Positions 19,737 through 33,100 of a DNA stretch of 64,000 bases are shown in pieces. A program made the translations under genes and the position numbers. How positions within the stretch are numbered: the stretch's first letter is position 1; the number at the start of each line of letters is the position of its first letter. The stretch covers positions 49,712,430 through 49,776,429 of the forward strand of contig CM026401.1 in NCBI GenBank assembly GCA_014843695.1, read 5' to 3'. The stretch comes from Archivesica marissinica. Its lineage: Eukaryota; Mollusca; Bivalvia; Venerida; Vesicomyidae. The notes under the pieces were generated by a model that saw nothing but the letters and a program-made list of their open reading frames with translations, was not told the origin of the DNA and searched no databases.

Positions 19737-20036
19737 CACACTTATCAGAAGTGTGCGTTTCTATGTCCTCTAGTATACTTATCAGAAGTGTGCGTTTCTA
19801 TGTCCTCTAGTATACTTATCAGAAGTGTGCGTTTCTATGTCCTCTAGTATACTTATCAGAAGTGTGCGTTTCTATGTCCTCTAGTATACTTATCAGAAGT
19901 GTGCGTTTCTATGTCATCTAGTATACTTATCCGAAGTGTGCGTTTCTATGTCATCTAGTATACTTATCCGAAGTGTGCGTTTCTATGTCCTCTAGTATAC
20001 TTATCCGAAGTGTGCGTTTCTATGTCATCTAGTATA
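19737..20036 (-). repeat. Minisatellite, 37-bp unit, 8 copies, inverted relative to 19284-19577
   Basis: The unit is ACTTATCAGAAGTGTGCGTT plus TCTATGTCCTCTAGTAT. Its reverse complement shares the core TATACTAGAGGACATAGAAA and CGCACAC with the upstream array but has a different spacer. Late units carry TTATCCGAAG and GTCATCTAG variants. Confidence 0.9.
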
Positions 20037-20164
20037 TGTGTTTGGGGTTTAAAGTCACACCAACAGCTTAGGTCATGGTTATTGGTGGAAGAAAACCACG
20101 GGTGCCTCTCCGAGCAGTATTGCAGACACTGACGGATACCTGGGTAGAACCACCGACCTATCGC

Positions 20165-20278
20165 AAGCCAGCGAAGAGCAATCAGTATATAGCTTGGTCA
20201 GTTGGCACGTTCTGTTCTGTCTGATCGGGTCTCTGCTTTTTGCAAAGTCGCTTTTATGCGACATTGGCGATGGACGAT
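20165..20278 (+). mobile_element. Fragment related to the 37358-37558 MITE
   Basis: It shares GAAGAGCAATCAG, ATATAGC(C/T)TG, CACGTTCTGTTCTGTC and TCGCTTTTATGCGACATTGG with the element at 37358-37558. The terminal repeats are not preserved. Confidence 0.65.
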
Positions 20279-20528
20279 TTGAGCACATAGTTGTGTAACC
20301 TTGAAATTGATCGTCTCGATATGGGCAACCATTATAGCAGGTAATTATAACATTAACCAGCGGTTGAAGAGTTATGAAGCGAACACAAAATAATGTATGA
20401 CGGACGGACATACCAACATAAAATATTAGTCCAGACAATGGCTAAGTACTACTAATACGCTCCTAACCCTACTGACTTAGGAGCTTTTCAGCTGGAATCG
20501 TAGCCAAGGAATCCCCAAATGTTTGCCA

Positions 20529-20584
20529 GGACGGACGGACGGACGGACGGACGGACGGACGGACGGACGGACGGACGGACGGAC
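20529..20584 (+). repeat. (GGAC)n microsatellite, about 14 units
   Basis: An uninterrupted GGAC repeat in an otherwise AT-rich context; a short GACGGACGGACA lies nearby at 20398. Confidence 0.95.
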
Positions 20585-20779
20585 GAAGATCTGATGATAA
20601 TGACTGGAACTAATATATACAATGTTGAGGGCATAGGTCTACTGACAGTGTAGAGGTTACGCTTTGTGGATTGATTTTATTTTGCGTGTTCGTGCTATGG
20701 CAGAAATGTAAACATCAATCGATTGCTTCCATTGTTAATGATGACGTCATCGTAGCTTAGTTTATATATACATATTTAT

Positions 20780-20990
20780 TTTAGCTCGATTGCGAACAGG
20801 TTTTTACACGTTTAATTGAGTCGTTCTCGTTACCTCATTCCTGATGGAATGCACTATGAGGATATAGAAGGGATATAGAAGAGTCAATGTGGATGGAAGA
20901 GTCGTGCCTATGAACATCACCACCAAGGCTCTGGTGGGGTTCGAATACACACCCTCTAGATTACGAAGCGGACACCGCATACATTTCACA
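20780..20990 (-). mobile_element. SINE-A-like copy, diverged
   Basis: Order of blocks: TTTTAGCTCGATTGCGAAC, CTCGTTACCTCATTCCTGATG, GTGGGGTTCGAATACACACC, then a degraded head. It shows many differences from the consensus. Confidence 0.6.
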
Positions 20991-21825
20991 ACGTAATCGC
21001 CATCTTCGGTGCGAACATCGTTTGTACTAGAGACTATTTATTTCACTGATAGATGTCTATATTTCGTTAGAAATCACACAATAGATAAAAAACAAATAGC
21101 AACAAGTTCGTAGAAAATTATTTATCCTGGTCACGGCACCAAAATTACAAGACATATAGCTCAAAGTGTCTTTTATGTATGATTTCGATATACTATGTAT
21201 AAAGAAACACACGCCCCACTTTAAAACTATATTAAATTTTACTTATTTAAATTAATAGATGTAGTGTTTTAAAGTGCGCAGTATTTGTAGGTACACAGCG
21301 GCATCTCTTGATACAAATGTAGTGGATACACGTATACATGTTTGGAGCTTTACCGAGGATTCTAAATGTGACTGGATGCAAAGCATCAAACTGTTTTACA
21401 TTTGTATTGCACATTATGATATTTAAAGTTTTATTGAGCATATATAAAAAAATTATATATATTTGAAAATACATTTAAAATAGATGACAAAATAATAACA
21501 TATTTATATTCAAACAAGTATACCATTCTTTTTGCAGCCGTTTACACCTTTGCCATTTATAAAGTTACCATTTAATAGCCTGAATAGGACAAACTGAAAA
21601 AATACCATTTACCAATTATTGAAAGTTGTGTCCCTACGTAAGTAAAATTTGGGAAAGAAAATTATTTAATATTTCGATTGTTGTGATCATAGTAAAGTTT
21701 ATAATTATACAGAAATAAAATGCTTACTGGCTGTTATTATGCATATTCATATTGTTATCTAGAATCACTCCCAGTGAAAGCAAGTGCATGCCTAATGTAA
21801 CATATTTACACAATCATTTAGCATA
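20991..21825. other. No recognisable feature
   Basis: AT-rich sequence without recurring repeats or splice-flanked frames. Confidence 0.4.
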
Positions 21826-21827
21826 TT

Positions 21828-21992
21828 TGAGCGACGGGACGCCTTTCCTGGGCAAACGCCAGCGGTTAACCAACTTGATGCACCAACCTCCGTAAGAAGC
21901 TGCCAGCGTTTTCATATAAACAGGCACGGTCTGAGCGAGGCTCGAACTCGTGACCATCAGTGATGATCAGTGACTTTAACACCACTCGACCG
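21828..21992 (-). mobile_element. SINE-C copy with shortened tail
   Basis: The minus strand has GGTCGAGTGGTGTTAAAGTC, GAGTTCGAGCCTCG, GCTTCTTACGGAGGTTGGTG and TTAACCGCTGGCGTTTGCCC. Confidence 0.8.
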
Positions 21993-22161
21993 CGTAGGAT
22001 TTTCTACGACTTATTTGTTTGTTTATATACGACCACTATCATACGTGACACCAAAATGACGACGCATTACATACATGGATACCATAACTATACGACATTG
22101 TCAATTTTCATAAACTCCAACAATTTTGTTTATGAAAATCACGATCTATTTAGTTTATACA

Positions 22162-22376
22162 CATTTATTTAGCTCGATTGCGAAACAAGTTCTTACAACT
22201 TATATTAATCACTCTCGAGACCTCATTCCTGGTGGAATCCATCGCTACGAGGGAGAGAGAAGAAACAACGTGGAATTTAAATGCCTCGCCGAAGGGTACA
22301 CTCGTAACGGCTACAGCGGGACTCGAACTCCGGACCTTTCGCACCTGAAGCGGACGCGCATCCACTACGACTTCCA
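22162..22376 (-). mobile_element. SINE-A copy
   Basis: The minus strand has the head GTCGTAGTGGATGCGCGTCC, the box GGAGTTCGAGTCCC, TTAAATTCCACG and the tail GTAAGAACTTGTTTCGCAATC plus GAGCTAAATAAAT. Confidence 0.85.
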
Positions 22377-22390
22377 CATGATCTATTTGA

Positions 22391-22393
22391 GTG

Positions 22394-22424
<31 letters not shown>

Positions 22425-22425
22425 C
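22391..22425 (+). repeat. (TC)n(TA)n microsatellite
   Basis: TCTCTCTCTCTC is followed by TATATATATATATATA just beyond the SINE-A head. Confidence 0.9.
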
Positions 22426-22429
22426 TAGC

Positions 22430-22905
22430 TTCTTGTGAACATACAACACAATGTGAAATTGAAACTACAAACAAAATTAGAAGACACACTGGGCCACATT
22501 GCAGTTCAATCTTGGAACCCGTATTTACAAAAGGATATCAACCTAATAACGGCGTGCAATAGTTTTTATATGGACAAATACAAAAATAGCAAATATCACA
22601 AAACTACAAGCACTGCTATGACACTGATGACCGTCATTGTTAATGAAAAGAATGAATTGCGCTTGGATGATCCAGACCGGAGCTGACGTTCAAACTTTTC
22701 TATTGCGCATGTCTGTTGGAGTCTTGTTTGAATTGAACGATCATTTTTGCATGTTGATGGCAATATATTACACTCAAATTCATTCTTCAGTCCGACCACT
22801 CTCGTTGTACACTGATCTTTCCATGATGACATGTCGCAATTTATATGTTGCAATCTAAGTCTGAAAAATAAACGAGATAACAGTATTCGTCTATTAGAAT
22901 GATTA
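22430..22905. other. No recognisable gene
   Basis: Short open frames exist on both strands (22435-22686 plus, 22853-22596 minus) but none has splice sites or a motif. I treat them as chance. Confidence 0.35.
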
Positions 22906-22907
22906 AA

Positions 22908-23182
22908 TATGTGTGTGTTTTACGTTTATTTATCGTCGTTACCGGTTGCTCACATGAGCGACGCCTACTGAAGAGATTAGTCATTTTAGATGTTTGGAGG
23001 ATAGTGCAATGATACAGACATATACCCAGTCTAGAGTCACTTCTGGTTGTTGTACGTGCACGGTGTAGGCCTACATCACCGACACGAGACCTCGGTTTAA
23101 AGTCCCATGTGAAAGAATGTTTATTTTATTAGGGTCAGACGGGGGATTGAACCTGCGATCCCTGGATTACCAGCTCCGTGTC
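22908..23182 (-). mobile_element. SINE-B copy
   Basis: The minus strand has GGTAATCCAGGGATCGCAGG, TTCAATCCCCCGTCTGACC, TCACATGGGACTTTAAACC and the tail ACCGGTAACGACGATAAAT. The extreme head is truncated. Confidence 0.85.
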
Positions 23183-23434
23183 AATCATCATTTCCCCCCG
23201 ATTGGGTCAATACTAATTCGAGCTTGTTGTATGTTAAGTAATATTGTTAAGTATTAAGTTGCTCTTCTGGGAAAAAACATTACTTGATATTTCTATTGTT
23301 TTCACTAAAATACTGTTATGTTATTAGGTTATAAAATTAATATTGTAAAATGTTTTATGACGAATTAATTATTCGTATTCGTTAACGACATATAGTGTGA
23401 CTAAAACGGCTTCGACACTAATTATTCGAAACAC

Positions 23435-23541
23435 TCACTGGCAATATCGGTTGTTATACTGGTTTAAAGGCACGGATTTTCGGAGCTGTTCGGCAGAGAG
23501 GTCGGTCAGTTTGGTCACCAATGTGTTGTAGCACCCTTGTG
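23435..23541 (-). CDS. Secreted Cys-rich protein, exon 7 (stop codon)
   Basis: The frame gives [19 protein letters not shown], then [13 protein letters not shown] and a TGA at 23437-23435. Two acceptors keep the frame (after GGGAG at 23542, or after CACAAG at 23536), differing by two residues; I chose the longer. Its pyrimidine tract is weak. The acceptor region itself is repeated downstream in the intron. Confidence 0.7.
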
Positions 23542-26377
23542 CTCCCGGTGAGGGATTCTGGAAGCACTTAAGTCCGTCCACGTATACTGAAGTAAAAATA
23601 GTAAGTAAATTAAACTAATGTGCTGTAAAACCCTTGTACTTCCGGTGAGGGATTCTGGAAGCACTTAAGTCCGTCCACGTATACTGAAGTAAAAATAGTA
23701 AGTAAATTAAACTAATGTGCTGTAAAACCATTGTACTTCCGGTGAGGGATTCTGCTTCTAGGTTTATACACACACGGAACTCTAGCCTGGGTTCCAGTCT
23801 GTCGAATTTTCACTAATTCACTTCTGGCAAAATGACATTGATATTATCAGAAACTCAATATGGCCCAATTAATGATCTCGGTATTAAACTATATTTATAT
23901 GACTGACCAGGCAAAATATATCAACGCCTGTTCCCATGCTAACGGAACCCGTATATCCACACATTAAAGCTTAAACATTATTTATTTTACAACGATTGCG
24001 AAGCAAGTTCGAACAACTTATATTAATCACTCTCGTTGGCGCGGATGAAAGCGTATATGTGGTCATTCGTGTGGGCGGAAACCAGAGTACCCAGAGAAAA
24101 CCCCACCTGTCCGATCTGGCGACCACCGTACCCTCTCATATACTTCCCGGTCCGAGGATCGAACCCGGGTTCGCATTGGTGAGAAGCGAGCGCGCTAACC
24201 TCTGCGCTAATCGTTACTGCAATAGAACTTTTACAAACGTATGAGAAACGCTTACTGCCGACGTCATGACAAAGGACATCAATTCCTCTCTGTAGGGCTT
24301 CCTGTTCGTACCCACTGAGCGCCATTAGCTCCATAGCTCCTGAACATGTCTCTACCGTGTGCTTCATGCATTCAAATAATCGAGTTTTAACTCTGAAATT
24401 TAAAAACAAAATTGTAAGCACATTTTTATACGTATGCCAATAGTAATTGAACTCAATCTCACCGATTTAGTTTACAATGAATATGACCTATCGAATGTGA
24501 AATATTAGTTTGAAATATACATGTGTTGAATAGTTTCCATCGGGGTATGAACTACATTAGACGTGGTTAAAGCGCTAACTTTAAACTTTGCAATTCATAC
24601 CCCGATGGAAACTATTAACCCTCGAATCATTACATATGTTTAATTTAATTATTCTTTTCAATGACACAAAGAAAATATAGCACACGTTGCATTTAAAATG
24701 TTTTAGTCCAGATTTGCCGGAACAGGTAAATAGATCAGCATTGTAACAGCGTAAATTGTAAGGCATGCATTTTCTCACTACGAATGCGCATGCCCGTAAC
24801 TTCGAGTGCGCATGTCAGCTTCATATCATCACAGGGATTCGGCACGTTTGGGGGTACTAGTATATATATTTAAGTACAGGGATTCTACTCTGTGGGATGT
24901 CAGCTTTCGCATCGATCAGTAAAATGGCCCTATCTGAAACAATTTTGTACACATCTATCCGAATATAATTATTAGAATGTAACTAGGTGCTTGTTTTTTT
25001 ATATGAAGAATAATCATAATCCAATCAGAACGCTCGTTTCAACGCGAACTGCGCCGCTTGAGAAATTTTCAAAACAAATTGAAAAATTCTCCGAAATCTC
25101 TTTTTGACGTACATTTTTGCCGAATAAACCTACACGTTAGTGGAAACACATTTTATTGATAATGTTATTCACTGTTAAAACTCTCCCGTCGAAGATTTTT
25201 TGTTGTTGCTGACAGAACCCGTGTCCTAGTATGGAAATGTGACCTGCTATGGCCAATGTTTGTGGCAATTGTTTGCAAAGTATACATGCACGCAGCTTAA
25301 AGTTGTGTTTTATTTGAAGAACAATATAAAGACTCGGGATAGGCGTTATATTCGGATAGATGTGTACAAAATTGTTTCAGATAGGGCCATTTTACTGATC
25401 GATGCGAAATCTGGCATCCCACAGAGTAGAATCCCTGTACTTAAATATATATACTAGTACCCCAAAACGTGCCGAATCCCTGTGCATATCATTAGTTGGG
25501 AACCCTTACAACCAGGGCACATACGTTCATCGGAGAAATTCAATAGCGATGTAAGTATAATATATAGCATATTATATGCTCATTTGATTACGCCTGCAAT
25601 CGTTCTTTCATGTCTTTTTTAAATACGCATGGGCGGCTATAGATTGGTTACATATTTAAATACGCATGGCGGCTATAGATTGGTTATATATTTAAATACG
25701 CATATAGGCGGCTATAGATTGGTTACATATTTAAATACGCATGGGTGGCTATAGATTGGTTACATTTTTAAATACGCATGCGCCGCTATAGATTGGTTAC
25801 ATATTTAAATACGAATGCGCGGCTATAGATTGCTTACATTTTTAAATACGCATGCGCCGCTATAGATTGGTTACATATTTAAATACGCATAGGCGGCTGT
25901 ATATTAATTCCCATGTTAGTATTTACACGTGACTTTCATTCATAAAACTGTACACGCATTGTATAAATGGAATAGCCAAAACACGGTGCGCGCGCAGCAT
26001 AGTTCAAGGTAGGTATATCTCAGAATAACCCGAGGTAGATTTTACTCTATAAGTATGTATGTTATTAGCTGGGTCGTGTTAGAATTAAGAATAATTGAAT
26101 TGAAACTTTTATATTATGTTTTCGAAAAAAGTAGTTGAAAAACAAAGTTGAAAATAAACAAATCGAAGGCGCGCCGCGAAGCATATTTCCAATCCAATAC
26201 TTACATTATGTAGTTTAATTGTGTATATTATATATATATACGTACTTGTAAAATGTATACTTTAATAAATACAGTTTAAACTAAGCATATTTCGTGCAAC
26301 TGCAATAAATCCACGCCGATACTTCGTACATTCAATCGTTCTCAAAATATACTTTGTTTGTAACTCTCCAATTTATC

Positions 26378-26410
<33 letters not shown>

Positions 26411-29400
26411 CCACACTTATATAGCGCTCTTTTCATCTAAATATAAAACGTTCAAAAGCGCTTTACAGCCTAAAATATCACAAATATTGATAAAAAACTT
26501 CCACATACAATGAGATAAAACAAGACAAAATTAGCAAACACAATTACAATGGAATCTAAATATGCTATAAAATATTAGGATCTAAAATTATAACAATTAA
26601 AATATAGGTAATAATTAAATAAAATGTGTTCAATTGCAGTCTTAATCCTGATTGAGCACAGACACTGTTCGATATTTATGTTCCATATGAACATTTAAAA
26701 AGGTGTGTCTTCAAAGCCTTCTTGAAAGAACACAATGTTGTTGCACTTCTAAGATTTGATGGAAGAGAATTCCAAAGTTTTGGGGCAGCAGTCATGAAAC
26801 TTCTATCTCCGTATGTGACAGTCCGACTTCTTGGTAACACAAGAGTAGCTGCTTCATTTTTAGACCGTAAGTCTCTCCTTGGTATATAAACCTCAAGCAA
26901 GTTTCTCAAATAAATCGGTGCTTCTCCATTCAATGCTTTATATGTGTGAGTCAGTATTTTATACTTTATTCTTTCTTGAACTGGTAGCCAATGAAGTTCT
27001 TTTAGAATGGGCGTTACATGACTGAAACGGGATGTTCTGGTTATGATGCGAGCTGCTGTGTTTTGAACAGTTTGTAATTTATTGGAAGTGTTTTTTGGCA
27101 CGCCGTACAACAGTGAATTACAGTAGTCGAGCCTGGATGTAACGAGTGAGTTTATGAGAGTTTTCGTGGCGTCTGTTGTTAAATACTGCCGAATGTGTCC
27201 AATCCGCCGGATCTGCGCATAACATGATTTTGTCACGGAATTTACATGTTTGTCCATATCCATTCTTGAGTCTAGGAAAGCTCCTAGATTTCTCACACAT
27301 GTTGATGGTTCTGTATTTGAGTCTCCTACTTTCACATTTATGTTTTCAATGTGTTGAAAATTTCGCTGACTAGAAAACATAATCATTTCAGTTTTATCAG
27401 TATTGAGTTTTAACATATTGGCATGCATCCAAGCAACAATGTCTTGTAGACAGTTTTCCATTCGAAGTAGTGTCTCTGCTTGTGAAGCTTGAACGGTTGG
27501 TTTGAATGAAAGGTAAAGCTGGGAATCGTCAGCATAAAGTGATGGTTCAGTCCATGGTGTTTACAAATGGCTCCTACAGGCTTGGTATACATAGTGTAAA
27601 ATTTCGGGCCTAAAACAGACCCCTGTGGAACACTGAAATTCATGAGCACTGAGTTGGATAGTTTTCCATCGATACATACTGCTTGATAACGGTCGGTAAG
27701 ATAAGATGATATCCATTGGAGAGGTTTTCCAGTAATTCCAAAATGAAATTCGAGACGCTGTAAAAGTGTTCTATGGTCGATGGTATCAAATGCAGCAGAT
27801 AGGTCCAAAAGCACAAGGATTGTAGCATTGTTCTGGTCCAGAGATTGGAGTATATCGTTTTGGACTTTCAGTAAGGCAGTTTCTGTGGAATGAAACGTCC
27901 TGTACGCAGACTGATGTACGTCGTGTAAGTTATTACTTGTCAAATGTTCATTAATTCGACTATTTACTACTTTTTCCAGAATCTTCGAGACATAAGGCAG
28001 GTTTGACACTGGCCTGTAGTTCTTCAAAGTGTTTTGATCAAGGCTTGGTTTTTTCAGCAAAGGTCTTACCCGGGAGATTTTGAATGACTTTGGTACATTT
28101 CCTGTTTCCAATGAAATATTTACAATTTTTGTCACTATTGGTAGGATTTCACTAAGACAAGATTTTGCTGAAATATAAATATTGTTCTCTTTCTTTAAAT
28201 TCATTGTGTGTGTTTTACGTTTATTTATCGTCGCTACCGGTTGCCCATATGAGCGCCGCCTCCTGAAGAGATTAGTCATTTTAGATATTTTGGAGTATAG
28301 TGAAACATTGGATTGATCACTCTCGAGACCTCATTCCTTAGTTTATAGTTTATACAATTTTTGTTTAGCTCGATTGCGAAACAAGTTCTTATAACTTATA
28401 TTAATCACTCTCGAGACCTCATTCCTGAGAAGAGGCAACGTGGAAATTAAATGCCTTGCCTAAGGGCACAATCGTAACTGCTCCAACGGGGCTCGAACTC
28501 CGGACCTTTCGCACCTGAAGCGAACGCGCATCCACTGCGCTATCACGACTAAAATCACGACAATGTAGGAGAGAAAATAGGTAATGTGGCTTTTTAAATG
28601 TTTTGCCTACGGGCATCACGGCCGTGGTTCTGTTGAGGTTCGAACTCATTTTTATTGTACCACAATAACTTGAACTCCTCATTAGAAGACTCAAGTTGCA
28701 TTTATTTGCTTAGTTTAAGCACATTTATTTTAGCTCTATATACAACTTATATTAATCACTTTCGAGACCTCATTACTGCTGGAATCCATCGCCTCGAGGG
28801 AGAGAGAAGAGGCAATGTGGAATTTAAATGCAATCCATCGCCACGAGGGAGAGAGAAGAGGAAATGTGGAATTTAAATGACTTGCCTAGCTGGCTGGGCG
28901 CGAACTCAGAGCCGTTCGCACCTGACGCGAACGCGCACCCACTGCGCTATCACGACTTCCACGAAATTATGTGTTCCTTAGGCTATGACACATACAAAAT
29001 GTAGAGTTCTAGGTAAACTATGGGCACCTTTTTTGTTTTCGTCATTTGTTTTGTCTTTTGTATATAATGAAATAATCATCGACTTTTGTAATAAACTAAG
29101 TGAAACAAAACAGAACAATTAACTGTTTATCCCTTTCCATCCTAGAAGCACCTCTTGGCGCCATTACCAATACGACATACATTGTAGTAGCCAAACCAAT
29201 GTTCATAATAAAGGCCAGAATCTCATGTAGTCTCATGTAAAATGTAAATCTCTAGGAAGGAAAGGGTTTACTTACTTGCAAAACTTGGCAGCCATTTTGG
29301 CGTCGCTCCCAATTATAGTTCCGATAAGGCCATTGGGTCCGGAAGTCCTGAGCACGGCGCTATTGTTAGCGAGGAAGAGATCAGGGTTGAGTCCGACTTT

Positions 29401-30072
29401 GCTATAACACTGTCGTAGGTTTATGTTCAGATTTCTATGACAGGAGTCTGGTGTCGGCAAAGGACCTGACATAATGATTGAGAAAGAAGGAATGTACAAT
29501 ATTTAGCAGGTGTAGCAATGAGTAATTTTGCTGGCTGTTCTATTACCTCCCTTGGCAGATAAAACCCGATTTATCCCGAAATGCATATTTGTCCTTTTAT
29601 TTGCAATCATTTGTTTTAACTGTAGTTCTCTAACCAGGTGTTGCGGTATGATAAATATGACATTTATCAAAATAAATGTGACATTTATCAAAATCAGGTT
29701 AATTAATTGATAATTAAAAGAGGAGAAAACGGATTAAGATTTATAGTTGCGGTACAAAGGAAACGACGATGAAAACAGAGGAAATCAATTGAAATGAACA
29801 ATACTCCACGAAGAGTTCTCAGGGGAGGTAACTGACCAATGTCTCTCATTAAAATGGTTAACGTAAAATAAACAATTATTCTGTATGTGTATAATGTTTG
29901 GCTATTGGTATTTTGATCCAGATTCTTATATATTAAAACACTGAGCATAGAACTATTTAATGGATACGACGATGTCTGCATTGCAATCGAGATGTTGTAA
30001 GTTCAAAATACCGCCAAACCCACGGTGGTGATGTCCCTAGGCAAGACATTTAACTCCACATACATTGCCGCT

Positions 30073-30134
<62 letters not shown>

Positions 30135-33100
30135 CATTTCTCTCTCTCCCTCTATCTCCCCATCTCTCTCCCCCCTATCTCTCCCTCTATATCCCCATCT
30201 CTCTCCCCCTCTCTCTCCCTCTATATCCCCATCTCTCTCCCCCCTCTCTCTCCCTATATACCCCATCTCTCTCCCCCTCTCTCTCTATCATCTCCCCTCT
30301 CTCCGCTCTCTATCTCCCCCCTCTCTTATCTATATATCTATCTCCCCCCTCTCTCTCCCTCTATTCCCCCTCTCCCTTCCCTCTATATCCCCATCTCTCT
30401 ATCCCCTCTCTCTCTCTCTCCGTTCTCCCTCTATCTCCCTCTCTCACTATATCTCCCTCTCTCTCTCTCTCTCCCTCTATCTCCCATCTCTCTCCCCTCT
30501 CTCTCTATCTATCCCCCCTCTCTCTCTCCCTCTATCTCCCATCTCCTCTCCCCTCTCCTCTATATATATATATCTCCCCCCTCCTCTCTCCCTCTATCTC
30601 CCCATCTATATCCCCCTCTCTCTCTTCTATCTCCCCCTCTCTCTCTCTCCCTCTATCTCCCCATCTCTCTCCCGCCCTCTCTCTCTATATTATCTATCTC
30701 CCCTCCTCTCCCTCTCCCTCTATTCCCCATCTCTCTATCCCTCTCCTCTCCCGTATCTCCCTCTATCTTCCCTCTCTCACTCTATCTCCATCTCTCTCTC
30801 CCTCTCTCTCCCCATCTCCCCCCTCTCTCCCCTCTCTCTCTCCCCCTCTCTCTCTCCCTCTATATCCCCATCTCTCTCCCCTCTATCTATCTCTCTCTTC
30901 TCTCTCGAATTCCAGCTAAATAATAATCGATTATATTTGTATAATAATAATGTATTATGATTTATTATCACATAATTTTGCTTGTATTCAGTGTAATACA
31001 GTCATGACATATTTTCGTATATGCCCACACGTGTAATAACACCTGGAATGATTCTGATTGTTCGTGGAATGACATCGACATCTTGTAATACACATTCGAC
31101 ATATACTGTCATGTTTTATTTGTTGAAAATAAACTACTAATATGCTATTAAATGCTAAATATGCCCTCGCGGAATACAGTGATTAAAATATATATAGTGT
31201 GTCGATTATTTGCGTGCAGTTGTTTGATTTTCAGGAACTATTTACTACGGCGCACGAATGTACGTTAATGTAATAAGGCTTAAACGTGTACTAAACTGCC
31301 ATGTACTGGCAAACAGATACTTATTTTTCTTTACATTTTGGTTGCTTGTTACTGCGATAATATGATAAAAAGGACCGTACACTCCATACCATATTATACG
31401 AAACTCGTTTTGGAGTTTTGCTATTAAGCTCGCCAAAATTCCAAAACGAGTTTCATAAAATATGGTATGAAATCACCCCTCAGGTAAGATTCTATATTTT
31501 ATTGAAGCACAGGGACTAGTCAGTCGATTTCTAAATCATACCTTTGCCACACATCTGTTGAATTCCGGATACCAACCCAATGGTTTCTTGTTCCATTCGG
31601 ACAAACTCTTGTACATTGGCGCATTGTGGAGCATTTCGTAGACCGTTGATTCCACCGAACACGCACGCAATAATGGATCCTTGATTTCTGAACATAAACA
31701 AGATGGGGTTTAAGACGGGACTCTGATCCGACTTCGAGATAACCGGATAATTCGACATAACCGACTTTGACATAACGGATGTAGACTTTAATAATTAACT
31801 GATTCTTTATTGCAATAACTCTTTGACAAGTATGTTAATAGACGAGTTATATATATTTTTAAGTTTTATTTAACGTCGCTACCGGTTGCCCATGAGCGAA
31901 TGGCAGTTTAATTTATACAAATTTAATTTAGCTCGATTGCGAAACAAGTTCTTACAACTTATATTAATCACTACTCTCGATACCTCATTCCTGATGGAAT
32001 CCATCGCCACGAAGGAGAGAGAAGAGGCAACGTGGAATTTAAATGCCTTGCCTAAGGGCACACTCGTAACGGCTCCAGCGGGGCTCGAACTCCGAACCGT
32101 TCGCACCTGAAGCGAACGCGCATCCACTGCGCTATCACGACTTCCACAATGGCAGTATACCTAACAGCACATTTCCTGGGCAGGCTCCAGCGATTACTGT
32201 ACTTGGTACACCAACCTCCGTAAGAAACTGCCAACATTTTCATATGACGAGACACGGTCTGGGTGGAGCTCGAGCCCATGACCATTAGTGATGACTAGTG
32301 ATATTGGGGAATATAGGCCTATGTCATTTATACTTATCTTTGTATATATACGACGGGTCAGTAGTCCAGTGGTTAACACTTTGGACTACGAATATATGTG
32401 GGACTTTAAAACGAGTGCATTACACCTTGAACGTAAAAGAACCAGAGGAGATTCTGGAATGGGTCTCTGTCTGTACCATTGCACTATCCTCCAAAATCGA
32501 AAATGACTAATCTTTTCAGGAGGCGTCGCTCATATGGGCAACCGGTAGCGACGATAAATAATCGTAAAACACAGGTATCGGGCGAACAGACGGGTCCAGT
32601 GGTTAACACGTTGGACTGCGAATCCAGGGATCGCATGTTCAATCCCCCGTCTGACCATAATAATCGTAACAGTCGTGAAGATGATACTTGAAACCGAGGT
32701 CTTGTGACTAATCTCTTCAGAAGGCGTGGCTCATATTGGCAAACGGTAGCGACGATAAATAAACGTAAACACACACTTTCTTACCGACATATTCCAGACG
32801 TTATTTGTGCGGCATTTCTTGGAATTGGTCCCTGTGCACCTTCGGACAATACAGCTACTACATTCTGCATTGTGAAACCCCCGTTTGTCTGGACAAAAGA
32901 AAATTAAGGGATTCTTATTCCAAATTGAAATCGCCCATACTGCGATCATATAGAATGTGCTGTATACGTTATTCATTGTATTACACTTCGACTTTTCAAT
33001 AATTCTTTGAGATACGACTTTTCAATAATTCTTTGAGATACGACTTTTCAATAATGCGTTAATGAGATACGACTTTACAATAATTCTTTGAGATACGACT

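Larger units (their letters stand above)
26374..28205 (-). mobile_element. CR1/L2-type LINE, 5'-truncated, frameshifted
   Basis: The minus strand carries the RT-to-C-terminus part, a 3' region with GCGCTATATAAGTGTGG and a terminal (TAA)n tract, a tail style typical of L2/CR1 elements. The 5' end abuts a SINE-B tail at 28205. It sits in the large intron before exon 6 of the secreted-protein gene, on the same strand. Confidence 0.85.

Noticed and set aside
22435..22686. 83-codon plus-strand frame
   Set aside because: No splice sites, motif or compositional bias; flanked by SINEs.
30025..30960. Ser/Leu/Pro-rich frames of about 300 codons
   Set aside because: Produced by the CT microsatellite; both overlapping frames are low-complexity.
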